From positions 1 through 64,000 of the forward strand of contig CAJFUB010000023.1 in assembly GCA_904420095.1 (NCBI GenBank): 64,000 nucleotides of DNA, given 5' to 3'. Below are positions 36,606-45,199 of this stretch, piece by piece. Below the pieces are notes generated by a model that saw only the letters and a list, made by a program, of their open reading frames with translations, ran no database searches and was not told the origin of the DNA. Position numbers and translations under genes: made by a program. Positions within the stretch are counted from its first letter, which is position 1; each line of letters begins with the position of its first letter. This DNA comes from an uncultured Clostridia bacterium (GTDB taxonomy: Bacteria > Bacillota > Clostridia > UBA1212 > UBA1255).

Positions 36606-37889
36606 ATGAATTTACGTTTTTATAACGGGAAAATCCTTACCGGCGGCGCAGAGTCGCCTTTTCTGCTGACGGAGGGAGAGCTGCATGTGCGGGGCAGCCG
36701 AATTGTACGGATCGGAAGTGCGGCGACAGAGCCGGAGCCGGCCTTCTGGGACCGGGAAATCGATCTTGCCGGCGATCTGGTGATCCCGGGCTTAAAAAAC
36801 GCGCATACGCATTCCGCAATGACGTTTCTGCGTTCGAAAGCAGACGATATGCCGCTTGACCGCTGGCTGAAGGAGCAGGTGTTCCCCTATGAGGCAAAGC
36901 TGACGCCGGACGATGTATATCTTTTTTCCAAATTGGCGATTGCCGAATATCTGACGAGTGGAATCACGGCGAATTTTGATATGTACCTGATGCCGGAGCC
37001 TGCCGCGGCCGCATCGGCCGAATGCGGATTCCGCACGGTATTCACAGGAGCGGTAAATGATTTTACACAGTCCGTGCAGATGCTTGCGGACTGGTATCAG
37101 ACGCTGAACCGCTACGATCCCCTGATCTCGTTTCTTCCTGGGTTTCATGCGGAATATACCACATCCTACGCAATTCTGAAGGAGCTTGGCCGGCTGGCCG
37201 GCAGTCTGAGGGCTCCGATGTATATGCACAATTCGGAAACGGCGCGGGAAGTGGCGGGCTGTCTTGCACGATACGGAAAAACGCCGTCGGCACTCTTTGA
37301 AGAGCTGGGCATTTTTGATTATGGCGGCGGGGGCTTCCACTGCGTTTATCTTTCGGAAGAGGATCTGGAAATTTTCCGGAGGCACGGCGTTTATGCCGTA
37401 ACCTGCCCGGCGGCAAATCTGAAGCTTGCAAGCGGTATCGCGCCGATTGCGCGGATGCTTTCTCGCGGCATTCGTGTAGCCGTCGGCACGGACGGCCCGG
37501 CGGGGAACAACGCGCTCGATCTGTTCCGGGAGCTGTATCTGGTATCGGTGCTTGCGAAGCACAGAGGCTTTGACGCTGCCGCGCTGGACGCGGTGCAGGT
37601 GTTTGGCATGGCTACGGTATATGGCGCAAGGGCGATGGGGCTTGCGGATGCGGATTGTCTTGCCGTGGGGAAGCTTGCGGATCTGGCGGTCATCTCCATG
37701 AACATGCCGAACATGCGCCCGCTCAACCATCCGCTGAAAAATCTCGTATACGCCGGGAGCAAGGCAAACGTCCGCATGACGGTCGTAAACGGGAAAATTT
37801 TATATGAAGACGGCCGTTTCCTGATCGGGGAAGACATCGGAACGTTATATGAACGCGCGGAGACGGCGGCGCGGCGGCTTCTTGCCTGA
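36606..37889 (+). CDS. Amidohydrolase, MTA/SAH deaminase type
   Basis: A 427-residue metal-dependent hydrolase. The metal motif HTH is at 67-69 (NAHTHSAM); further ligands lie in MHNSETAREV, HCVYLSEEDL and GTDGPAGNN. The sequence is closest in type to 5-methylthioadenosine/S-adenosylhomocysteine deaminases (TrzA/AtzA branch). ATG 36606 follows GGAGGACGG. It is a single gene, divergent from the MATE gene and followed by tRNA-Arg. Other substrates (guanine, cytosine, chlorohydrolase type) cannot be excluded. Confidence 0.85.
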   Translation: MNLRFYNGKILTGGAESPFLLTEGELHVRGSRIVRIGSAATEPEPAFWDREIDLAGDLVIPGLKNAHTHSAMTFLRSKADDMPLDRWLKEQVFPYEAKLTPDDVYLFSKLAIAEYLTSGITANFDMYLMPEPAAAASAECGFRTVFTGAVNDFTQSVQMLADWYQTLNRYDPLISFLPGFHAEYTTSYAILKELGRLAGSLRAPMYMHNSETAREVAGCLARYGKTPSALFEELGIFDYGGGGFHCVYLSEEDLEIFRRHGVYAVTCPAANLKLASGIAPIARMLSRGIRVAVGTDGPAGNNALDLFRELYLVSVLAKHRGFDAAALDAVQVFGMATVYGARAMGLADADCLAVGKLADLAVISMNMPNMRPLNHPLKNLVYAGSKANVRMTVVNGKILYEDGRFLIGEDIGTLYERAETAARRLLA

Positions 37890-37899
37890 AAATTACCCG

Positions 37900-37928
37900 T
37901 TGCGCGGAAGAATGCGCTGTGCTATAAT
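37900..37928 (+). promoter_or_regulatory. Promoter of tRNA-Arg
   Basis: TTGCGC (37900-37905), 17-bp spacer ending TGC, TATAAT (37923-37928); an extended -10 promoter about 57 bp before the tRNA. Confidence 0.75.
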
Positions 37929-37985
37929 CAATCAGTCTTTTTTCTTTTCCTTTCTATTGAAAACGAAAAGATCAAACCAAGTCGC

Positions 37986-38060
37986 GCCCCCTTAGTTAAA
38001 TGGATATAACAAGCCCCTCCTAAGGGCTAGTTGTCAGTTCGATTCTGGCAGGGGGTGCCA
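37986..38060 (+). tRNA. tRNA-Arg (CCT)
   Basis: Cloverleaf with 7-bp acceptor stem (37986-37992 with AGGGGGT), D arm GTTA/TAAC, anticodon loop CTCCTAA giving CCT, T arm GTCAG-TTCGATT-CTGGC and an encoded CCA (38058-38060). tRNA genes of this kind are common integration sites, and truncated gene remains follow. Confidence 0.94.
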
Positions 38061-38131
38061 TTTTTATCCCCAATTGACGCAATACCAAAAGGAACACAGA
38101 ATCGGCAAGAACAGGTAAACGCATTATTAGA

Positions 38132-38677
38132 ATGAGATTTGTCAACGCTTTTGCAACGCATCCGGGGAAGAGAAGCGAAGCTCTGGAAAAACAAAAGAAG
38201 ACTATGCCCACGCATGGGAAAAGAACGGTGCCTGTTCGGAGCCTCAAAGGAACGCCGCTGAAATACTACGATTCCGATGTAGGAATGCGCAATGCGCGGC
38301 TGAATTTCCGCCAGCAGAAAGAAAACCATATCATGGAAAATATTCTGTTCAACGAGCTGCGTGTACGGGAGTTTGACGTTGACGTCGGCGTTGTGGAGGT
38401 CAACACACGTTCTCCCGAGGGCAAAAGCAAAAGAGTCCAGTATGAGGTGGACTTTATTGCTAACAAGGGCAGCAGGCGCTATTATATCCAGTCGGCGTTT
38501 GCGATCCCGGATGAAGAAAAAAGAGAGCAGGAAACCAGGTCGCTGGTTAAAATACAGGATTCGTTCAAGAAGATCGTTGTTGTGAGAGAGGATATCGAAC
38601 CGTGGCATGATGATAATGAAATTCTGTATATAGGAATTGAGCAGTTCTTGCTGAATGAAACAGCGATGGACCTGTAG
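38132..38677 (+). pseudogene. 3' remnant of an AAA ATPase with DUF4143 domain
   Basis: From about 38240 the frame reads the C-terminal third of DUF4143-type AAA ATPases (GMRNARLNFRQQKENHIMEN, VQYEVDFIANKG, YYIQSAFAIPDEEKREQE). The ATPase part is missing: such proteins usually have 400-450 residues. The sequence upstream of 38240 does not fit the family. It lies 3' of tRNA-Arg, so it is likely a scar of an integrated or deleted segment. Confidence 0.75.
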
Positions 38678-38693
38678 GAAAGTGGCGCTTTGA

Positions 38694-38825
38694 ATGAGAT
38701 GTAATTCGTCTGAGACGCGGTTGGAGGAGATTATAGTTGCGCCGAGAGACGCAGGATACGATCTGTATGACCGGTTTGAAGGTTATGGAGTCTGTAAGTT
38801 CGTTTGCAGCAAACCGAATAAATAG
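38694..38825 (+). CDS. Small unknown open frame, possibly a remnant
   Basis: A 43-residue open frame (LEEIIVAPRDAGYDLYDRFE, GYGVCKFVCSKPNK) directly after the DUF4143 remnant, with GGAAAG upstream. Composition is protein-like but no family is recognised. It is as likely a gene fragment as a real short gene. Confidence 0.25.
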   Translation: MRCNSSETRLEEIIVAPRDAGYDLYDRFEGYGVCKFVCSKPNK

Positions 38826-38883
38826 GCGTTGCTTTTCTCCGCGGGAGCGATACGGGCCGACGGAATTCTAATGAGTACAAAAT

Positions 38884-38964
38884 GTCAAAAAGTGTCTGAT
38901 TTGTGTAGAGGGGTGACCTTGCCGCCGTACCGCATAATTTATTAAAATTATGATAATAAATTAT
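38884..38964 (+). promoter_or_regulatory. Putative AraC operator and promoter of the first GH99-like unit
   Basis: GTCAAAAAGTGTCTGATTT (38884-38902), with TGTC repeated at a 10-bp interval, is nearly the same as 43051-43069, upstream of the other GH99-like gene. A CATAAT at 38933-38938 can act as -10 without a good -35, as in activator-dependent promoters. An 11-bp-arm inverted repeat (38934-38944 with 38954-38964) lies just before the RBS AGGAGG. Confidence 0.5.
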
Positions 38965-38978
38965 TCAGGAGGTACATC

Positions 38979-39824
38979 ATGAGAAAAGGAATTGCAGGCA
39001 AAGTATTGCTGACGGCTTTGGCGTTCTGCCTTCTGCTGGGAGGTCTTTCCGTATCCGGCGCGACGAATCTATTTGATCCGGAGAATGCGTTTGACGAGCT
39101 GTACATGAAGGAAGTTGATGACCGGCCAGGGGTGTTTACCAACAGCACCGAGGAGGAGGGAATCAGCACGGGAAGCGAGACGTTTTATGTACCGGGGCTG
39201 ACAAAGAACTATACTTTTTCCGGGCACGTCAAGATTTTAGATATTGGCTCGGAAGCGTGGACTGGCGTTCGTTTGATTGTAGGGAACGATCTGACCGGGC
39301 GCTGCTCTCTTCTGATCACAAAGGAGTGGGGCGTCCGTTTTGAATTTAAGGGCTTTAATATGAACGATCAGCTCTGGGACAGCACGCGGCTTCGTCTGGC
39401 AAAGGACACGGAATTCGACTTTGAAGTGACGCGTGCGGGCAATCAGGTCTCGCTGAAGCTGAACGGTACGGAAGAGGGGACCATAGAAATTCCGGAGGAA
39501 TATGATGCCTTTGATGAAGACGACGATTACAATCTGGGATTTGAAGCCGCGCAGTGCTGGTTCGAAGTCTCAAACATTGCGGTATATTGCGAAGAGGCGG
39601 AAGCAAACATAACGCCTGAGCCCACGCCCGGCGAGACCTCCGCGCCGTCAGAGACGCCGGCAGCGAGCGAAAGCCCGGCGACTGCGGCAGAGACGCCTTC
39701 GGCTGCAGCGCCTTCTGCGCAAGAGGAGACTGGCGGAATTAGCCCTGTCGTGATTATTGTCTGCGTGGTTGCGGCCGTAGCTGTGATTGCAGTAATCATC
39801 GTATTGACAAGAAAGAAAAAGTGA
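38979..39824 (+). CDS. Secreted, membrane-anchored jelly-roll (LamG/ConA-like) protein
   Basis: A 281-residue surface protein: signal peptide (1-28, ending SVSGA), a beta-rich domain at about 30-210 that resembles concanavalin-like/LamG sandwiches (YTFSGHVKILDIGSEAWTGV, DFEVTRAGNQVSLKLNGTE, YNLGFEAAQCWFEVSNIAVY), a Pro/Ser/Thr/Glu stalk (212-248), a membrane helix (252-275) and the tail TRKKK. It probably binds carbohydrate outside the cell. It is 30 bases upstream of a GH99-like gene with the same anchor design, suggesting one surface complex. Confidence 0.75.
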   Translation: MRKGIAGKVLLTALAFCLLLGGLSVSGATNLFDPENAFDELYMKEVDDRPGVFTNSTEEEGISTGSETFYVPGLTKNYTFSGHVKILDIGSEAWTGVRLIVGNDLTGRCSLLITKEWGVRFEFKGFNMNDQLWDSTRLRLAKDTEFDFEVTRAGNQVSLKLNGTEEGTIEIPEEYDAFDEDDDYNLGFEAAQCWFEVSNIAVYCEEAEANITPEPTPGETSAPSETPAASESPATAAETPSAAAPSAQEETGGISPVVIIVCVVAAVAVIAVIIVLTRKKK

Positions 39825-39854
39825 CATAATTTCGAGGGAAACAGGAGGAAGAAC

Positions 39855-41879
39855 ATGGGTAAAATCGATTCCACACGCATCCTGCTTCTTGCCGCGCTGG
39901 CCGTTTTTGCCACCGCGGCTTTGCTGGCAGCCTGGTCGGGGCATAAGGTTCATGCACAGTCGGACCAAAGCGCCGTTGATTATACGCTGAGCCACATCAC
40001 GGCCACGGATGCATTGGGCAGAGAGCTGCCGGATATTTCGGGATATCGGACGGACAGATATGTGGGCCTGTTTTATTTTGCATGGATGGGGCAGCAGGGA
40101 GAACCGCAGACCGAGGTATACGATATCACGAAGCTGCTGCGAACAGACAGAGACGCGCTTTTCAGCACTGCGGCGAATAATTCTACAGCGCCCAACGGAT
40201 ATAATTATTTCTTTAACGAGCCGCTGTACGGCTATTACAACAGTCAGGATCCGTACGTCATCCGCAAGCATCTGGAGCTGTTCATTGCCGCCGGCGTTGA
40301 TTTTATCGCGCTTGATTTCACGAACGGGATCTATTACGGCGAAGTGCTTTCGAACATGCTGGACATTTATCTTGCCTACCAGACGGCGGGCTGGGATGTT
40401 CCGAAGCTGATGTTTTTCACGAATACCAGATCGGGAGATGTCGTAGCGCAGCTTTACAGGAACGTGTACCGAAGGGGAAAATATGACAGTCTCTGGTTTC
40501 GCGGCAGCGGGGAGAAGCCGATGATCATTGCCTGGGAAGAGGAGCTGACGGAGCCGATGCGCGAGTTCTTTGCGGTCCGGCCTCCGCAGTGGCCGGAGGC
40601 CGAGTATGATCCGGCAGGCTGGCCGTATGTGGAAAAGGTCCGTCCGCAGCGTCTTTTTACCAATCTGATGAGCGTTTCGGTTGCACAGCACACGGGCGAC
40701 GCCTTTAGCTTTTCCGTACAGGGCGTAAACGGCGGCATCAATGAAAGCTGGGGCAGAGGCTATACCTCGGAAAATCCCGTGAACGGCAATGTTGACGCAA
40801 TCCTTAGGGGAGACAATTTTCAGGAGCAGTGGAACACGGCGCTTGCGGAAGATCCGGAAATCGTTTTTGTCACGGGCTGGAACGAGTGGACCGCGCTGAA
40901 GCTGACTGCAGACTGGGCGGGCAGCACGCCATTCTGGGTTGATACTTTTAATACGGAATTTTCCCGGGATATTGAAATGACAAGGGCGTCTACTTATGTG
41001 CAGAATGAGGACGGCACATATGCCGAGGAGGGCTATGGAGACAATTATTATCTTCAGCTGATTTCCAACATCCGCGCATACAAGGGCATCGGGCTGACCT
41101 CCGAAAATTATCAGGAGCCCGTATCCAAAACGATCGACCTTGGCGGCGATGACGCGCAATGGAACGATGTGACAAACACGTATCTGAATCTTTCTGAGGA
41201 TAAAATTGCCAGAGATCATTACGGATATGTGAGAAAAGAGGAATACCATTACACGCAGGCTGCGCCGGACAATTTCATCACCAGCATTAAAGTAACCCAT
41301 GACAGTCAAAATCTATATTTCAGGCTTGAAACCAAGGAAGCGATATCCGAGCGGGATCCGGACGCCGAGAACTGGATGAATCTGCTGATCGGCATTGAAA
41401 ACGCAGACGAGAAATTCCCGTCCTGGGAAGGTTTTCAGTATATTGTCAACCGAAAGCCGGAATCGGATACGCAGACTTCTCTTGAAAGGGTGGCTGCGGA
41501 CGGAAAATATGAGTTTGAGGCCGTTTCATCCGTCTCCTTTACGGTGAACGGGAACGTAATGCAGCTCTGTATTCCGCGCAGCGCGCTGGGAATCGGAGAA
41601 GGCCCGTTCTCAATTCGTTTCAAGGCGGCGGACAGCATCGAGCATCCGGAGGATATCATGGATTATTATGTGTCCGGCGATGCCGTACCCATGGGGCGTC
41701 TTGCGTATACGTATACCGGAATGACGCTTGCGGACTTTGAAGCGCAGCAGAGCGGCAAGCAGGAGGAGAAAAATACCGGCCTTTCCGTCGGCGAATGGAT
41801 TGCCGTTTCGGCGGGAGCAGCGATTACGGTCGCCTGCGGAGCATTGATTGCCGTCAAATGCGGAAAGAAAAAACAGTGA
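39855..41879 (+). CDS. GH71/GH99-like surface glycoside hydrolase with CBM9-like domain
   Basis: A 674-residue protein. Signal peptide (1-35), catalytic-type domain (about 65-400) with YVGLFYFAWMGQQ, FNEPLYGYY, IALDFTNGIYY and VTGWNEW (about 340-346), a CBM9-like beta domain (about 420-630, QAAPDNFITSIKVTHDSQNL, DYYVSGDAVPMGR), a membrane helix (about 645-668) and a KKK tail. The GH71/GH99-like WNEW and DxTN motifs suggest an endo-acting alpha-glycosidase, but the exact family and substrate are inferred. Two paralogues lie at 43167 and 55200. An AraC gene follows tail to tail. Confidence 0.65.
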   Translation: MGKIDSTRILLLAALAVFATAALLAAWSGHKVHAQSDQSAVDYTLSHITATDALGRELPDISGYRTDRYVGLFYFAWMGQQGEPQTEVYDITKLLRTDRDALFSTAANNSTAPNGYNYFFNEPLYGYYNSQDPYVIRKHLELFIAAGVDFIALDFTNGIYYGEVLSNMLDIYLAYQTAGWDVPKLMFFTNTRSGDVVAQLYRNVYRRGKYDSLWFRGSGEKPMIIAWEEELTEPMREFFAVRPPQWPEAEYDPAGWPYVEKVRPQRLFTNLMSVSVAQHTGDAFSFSVQGVNGGINESWGRGYTSENPVNGNVDAILRGDNFQEQWNTALAEDPEIVFVTGWNEWTALKLTADWAGSTPFWVDTFNTEFSRDIEMTRASTYVQNEDGTYAEEGYGDNYYLQLISNIRAYKGIGLTSENYQEPVSKTIDLGGDDAQWNDVTNTYLNLSEDKIARDHYGYVRKEEYHYTQAAPDNFITSIKVTHDSQNLYFRLETKEAISERDPDAENWMNLLIGIENADEKFPSWEGFQYIVNRKPESDTQTSLERVAADGKYEFEAVSSVSFTVNGNVMQLCIPRSALGIGEGPFSIRFKAADSIEHPEDIMDYYVSGDAVPMGRLAYTYTGMTLADFEAQQSGKQEEKNTGLSVGEWIAVSAGAAITVACGALIAVKCGKKKQ

Positions 41880-41881
41880 TT

Positions 41882-42949
41882 TTATAATGGGAGCAGACGG
41901 TGCTGCTTCCGGTATTCCGAGGGTGTCATATGAATGACGTCCTGGAAGGCCCGGTTGAATTGGCGCTGACAGCGGTAGCCGGTCTGCTCCCCGATCTCGT
42001 TTACGTTCAGATCGGTATTGGACAGCAGGCTGCAGGCCTTATTAATCTTAATGCGGCGCAGAATTTTTGAAAAATTCGTTCCGGCGCTCTGCTGGATCAG
42101 ACGGCTCAGGTAAGACGGAGAATAGTTAAAATGCTCAGCCAGGCTTTGGAGAGTAGCGGTCTGGAGATTGTTTGTCAGATACTTTTGGATTTCGATAATC
42201 AGCCGGGAATTGGCTACGCTGATTCCCTCGCATTCCGCCGCCTCGGTATGGCTGCGCGCCAAATGATTCAGAAGCGCATTCAGATAGGCTTCCTTCAGAG
42301 CGCTGTGCTGCTCGTCTCGGCTTCTCTCCTCGGCTGAAACCTCTTCCAGAATCAGCGCTTCCAGAAGATGCTGTATTTCCCCGTCTCCTTTTGTGTGAAA
42401 GGACAGATAATGCTTCGTGTTTTTCATATACAGCGATTGAATGAAAAAGCCTGCCAGAGCGTTTTTCTGCAGCAGGAAATTACTGAGGGTTTCCATGAGC
42501 GAATAATGTTTAATCAGAATATTGAAAATATGACTGCCCTCCGTTTCCTGCAGCGCGTGATAGACGCCCGGAGAGATCACGCACAGATCGCCGTCGCTCA
42601 TAAGGAGACGCGTATCCCCAATCCGATTGACGCAGTTTCCTTCTAATACGCACACGATTTCAAAAAAAGTATGCTTATGGACAAACGCGGGCGTATACCG
42701 GGCATGGCGCGTGACAATTACGTTGTCAGAAAAATCAAACTCTGCAAGATTTTCTGTCAATTCGGAGAGAATGACGCCCTTTTCGGCCTGAAGCCAATCC
42801 CGTACCGGCTTCTGCCGTTCCTGCGGCAGCGAAGCGAGATATCGCCGGAGCTGATCCGGTTCTTTTTTTGCGAAATAGAGCTCCCGGAACATTCGCTCCG
42901 AATCTGTCAGCTCCCGGAAGCGTGCCGCTAAGCTCTGATTTTGAATCAT
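41882..42949 (-). CDS. AraC-family transcriptional regulator
   Basis: A 355-residue regulator. A cupin-type sensor domain (HKHTFFEIVCVLEGNCVNRI near 90, DGDLCVISPGVYHAL) lies in the middle and two helix-turn-helix motifs end the protein (ATLQSLAEHFNYSPSYLSRL and VNEIGEQTGYRCQRQFNRAF). ATG 42949 is chosen because the promoter TTGACA-N18-TATAAT (43001-43030) rules out a TTG at 43030 and leaves only about 15 nt before ATG 42979, which remains possible. It probably senses a sugar released by the neighbouring hydrolases and acts on the repeat at 43051-43069. Confidence 0.88.
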   Translation of the reverse strand: MIQNQSLAARFRELTDSERMFRELYFAKKEPDQLRRYLASLPQERQKPVRDWLQAEKGVILSELTENLAEFDFSDNVIVTRHARYTPAFVHKHTFFEIVCVLEGNCVNRIGDTRLLMSDGDLCVISPGVYHALQETEGSHIFNILIKHYSLMETLSNFLLQKNALAGFFIQSLYMKNTKHYLSFHTKGDGEIQHLLEALILEEVSAEERSRDEQHSALKEAYLNALLNHLARSHTEAAECEGISVANSRLIIEIQKYLTNNLQTATLQSLAEHFNYSPSYLSRLIQQSAGTNFSKILRRIKINKACSLLSNTDLNVNEIGEQTGYRCQRQFNRAFQDVIHMTPSEYRKQHRLLPL

Positions 42950-43000
42950 ATTTGAGAACCACCAATCGTTTGCAATCATTTTTCCCGGCGATGCGCATTT

Positions 43001-43030
43001 ATTATAAAGGCGGCCGGAAAGCTCTGTCAA
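43001..43030 (-). promoter_or_regulatory. Promoter of the araC-type gene
   Basis: On the minus strand: perfect TTGACA (43025-43030), 18-bp spacer, perfect TATAAT (43001-43006). It lies 20 bp from the proposed AraC operator, so autoregulation is possible. Confidence 0.75.
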
Positions 43031-43050
43031 GATGGAAACGCGAGACGGAA

Positions 43051-43114
43051 GTCAAAAAATGTCTGATTTATAATGATGTAATGTATTCTATCGGTTTGGC
43101 CGCGATGCTATACT
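43051..43114 (+). promoter_or_regulatory. Putative AraC operator and extended -10 promoter of the second GH99-like unit
   Basis: GTCAAAAAATGTCTGATTT (43051-43069) matches 38884-38902 in 18 of 19 bases. The -10 TATACT (43109-43114) has the TGC extension; the -35 position (43086-43091, TTCTAT) is weak. The distance from element to -10 (58 bp) differs from that in the first unit (49 bp) by about one DNA turn. Confidence 0.5.
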
Positions 43115-43166
43115 TGTAATTCGGAAAAGGACCTCGGACGGAAGGAAAACGCCGCAAGGGAGGCGG

Positions 43167-45176
43167 ATGAAGGTGAAGCCTGAAAAAAGCTTTTTTTATA
43201 AACGGAACTACGGAAGGAGGCTTTGGCTTTTCTTTGCGTTCATATTGATGCTGCCGCTTGGAATCCTGTCGTCCGTCCGCGGCAGCGCGGCGGAAAAGGC
43301 AGAGCGATCCGCCGAAGAGGACTCCACAGATCGGCTGCTGCCGGTCAAAAGCGCGGCATCAATAACCGGAACGGACGCGCTGGGCCGAAGACTGAAACGC
43401 GTTTCCGGATATCAGGGCGAGAAATATGTAGGCCTGTTTTATTTTCTGTGGCTCGGTCAGCAGAATCAGAAAACGGTGTATGATATTACGGATATTCTGC
43501 GGACGTCTGCGCTTCCGCAGCTGCTTGACACGAATTCGGACGCGTATCCCAATGATTTGACGTACTTCTTCAACGAACCGCTGTACGGCTACTACAACAG
43601 CGCGGATCCGTTCGTTCTCAGAAAGCACATTGAATTATTTATCGCGGCGGATATCGATTTCCTTGTGTTCGACGTTACCAACGGCATCTATTATGATGAG
43701 GTCTGGAGGCAGATGCTGGCCGTGCTGGAGGAATACCGGCTGGCCGGCTGGAACGCGCCGAAAATTGCATTCTTTACGAATACAAACAGCGGAGAAGCCG
43801 TACGGCATCTCTATACGGCGCTGTATAGAAAAGTGCTCTATCCGGAGCTCTGGTTCTATGGTCCTTATGATAAGCCGCTGATCATTGCCAGAGAGGAAGA
43901 GGTGCCTGCCGCGCTGCGGGAGTTTTTCTGCATCCGGCCTCCGCAGTGGCCGTTGGAAGAGCCTCAGGAAATGGGTTTCCCTTATATGGATCTCTCAAAG
44001 CCGCAGAAGCGGTATACCGATTTGATCAATGTTTCCGTCTGCCAGTTTTCCGGTCCGTGCAGCGACGGCGTATCTGTCCCGAAGGGCCTGAAGGAGGGCT
44101 ATTATGGGAGAGGCTATTCGGCCGGCACGCCGGAGAACGGAACTGTCCGCCGGATTCTGGAGGGGAAAAATTTTCAGGAGCAATGGGAATCTGCAATCCA
44201 GGCGGATCCGCAGATGATCTTTGTTACGGGCTGGAACGAATGGATTGCCCAGAAGAGCGCGGAGGGCTACGGATGGATCGACACGTTTAATACGGAGTGG
44301 TCCCGGGACATTGAAATGACAAAAGACCGTGATTATGCGTCTGACGATCCGGAGGATTATACGCGGCAGGGCTATGGAGACAACTACTATCTGCAAATGA
44401 TCAATGCAATCCGGGAATATAAGGGAGAGGATCTGACGGAAGAAAAGGATTCATTCCCGGAGCGCAAAACGATCGATATCGCCGGTTCTCCGGAGCAATG
44501 GACCTTCGAGGCAGGCAGCCCGAATGTATTTTATAATATTGCAGTGAAAAATACAGCTCGAGATTTTGCCGGAGCCAGCCCGGAGCTTCATTATACGCAG
44601 GCCGCCGCGGAAAATTTTATTACCGAGCTCCGCGTAACGCATGACGATACGAATCTTTATTTTTACCTGCAAACTGAGGAAGATATCAGACCGAGGAGGA
44701 ATGGCGCCTCGAACTGGATGAATCTCTTTTTTTCCGTGTGCGAAAAGAGCAGAGACAAAACGAAGGCCGCGTCGTGGGAGGGCTTCCAGTATGTGCTGAA
44801 CCGTATGCCCGTTTCCGAGACGCTGACGTCTCTGGAGCGGGTGCGCAGGGATGGCGAATATGTATTTGAGAGCGTGCAGAATGTCGCCTGCTCCGTACAG
44901 GGCAATGTTATGCAGATTGCGGTGCCGTTCGAGGCGCTGCACATTCCCGCACAGGATTTCCGGATCGACTTTAAAGCGGCCGACAGCGTAGAACGGGAAG
45001 ACGATATTATGGATTATTATGTTTCCGGCTGCGCCGTCCCCCTGGGCCGACTGACCTATTCTTATTCTGCGGCCGGATCGGCGGTCGCCAAAACGCGGCT
45101 GTCCCTGGCGGAACGCATTTTACTTGCCATAGCCGGCCTGATGCTCATGGGCGCCGCCGCGGCCTTTCTATACTAA
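43167..45176 (+). CDS. GH71/GH99-like surface glycoside hydrolase with CBM9-like domain
   Basis: A 669-residue paralogue of the protein at 39855: signal peptide (about 1-42), hydrolase-type domain with YVGLFYFLWLGQQ, FNEPLYGYYNS, LVFDVTNGIYY and VTGWNEW (about 353-359), CBM9-like domain (about 430-630), and a C-terminal membrane helix (about 648-668) that ends the protein with hardly any tail. AAGGGAGGCGG stands before ATG 43167. It is the first gene of a unit with the GH78-like enzyme 23 bases downstream, so the pair may cut a rhamnose-containing polymer outside and then inside the cell; this is inference. Confidence 0.65.
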   Translation: MKVKPEKSFFYKRNYGRRLWLFFAFILMLPLGILSSVRGSAAEKAERSAEEDSTDRLLPVKSAASITGTDALGRRLKRVSGYQGEKYVGLFYFLWLGQQNQKTVYDITDILRTSALPQLLDTNSDAYPNDLTYFFNEPLYGYYNSADPFVLRKHIELFIAADIDFLVFDVTNGIYYDEVWRQMLAVLEEYRLAGWNAPKIAFFTNTNSGEAVRHLYTALYRKVLYPELWFYGPYDKPLIIAREEEVPAALREFFCIRPPQWPLEEPQEMGFPYMDLSKPQKRYTDLINVSVCQFSGPCSDGVSVPKGLKEGYYGRGYSAGTPENGTVRRILEGKNFQEQWESAIQADPQMIFVTGWNEWIAQKSAEGYGWIDTFNTEWSRDIEMTKDRDYASDDPEDYTRQGYGDNYYLQMINAIREYKGEDLTEEKDSFPERKTIDIAGSPEQWTFEAGSPNVFYNIAVKNTARDFAGASPELHYTQAAAENFITELRVTHDDTNLYFYLQTEEDIRPRRNGASNWMNLFFSVCEKSRDKTKAASWEGFQYVLNRMPVSETLTSLERVRRDGEYVFESVQNVACSVQGNVMQIAVPFEALHIPAQDFRIDFKAADSVEREDDIMDYYVSGCAVPLGRLTYSYSAAGSAVAKTRLSLAERILLAIAGLMLMGAAAAFLY

Positions 45177-45199
45177 TACGGAACGGAGAAAAGAATGCG

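Noticed and set aside
38041-38060. tRNA-Arg 3' end as an attachment site with a direct repeat downstream
   Set aside because: I could not find a second copy of the tRNA 3' end in the window, so no att pair is called.
39648-41309. A 553-codon open frame on the minus strand across the GH99-like gene
   Set aside because: Antisense to a well-supported secreted protein with matching paralogues; no recognisable domain.
43001-43030. TTG at 43030 as start of the AraC gene
   Set aside because: The TTGACA that contains this TTG is the -35 box of a strong promoter, so translation must start downstream.
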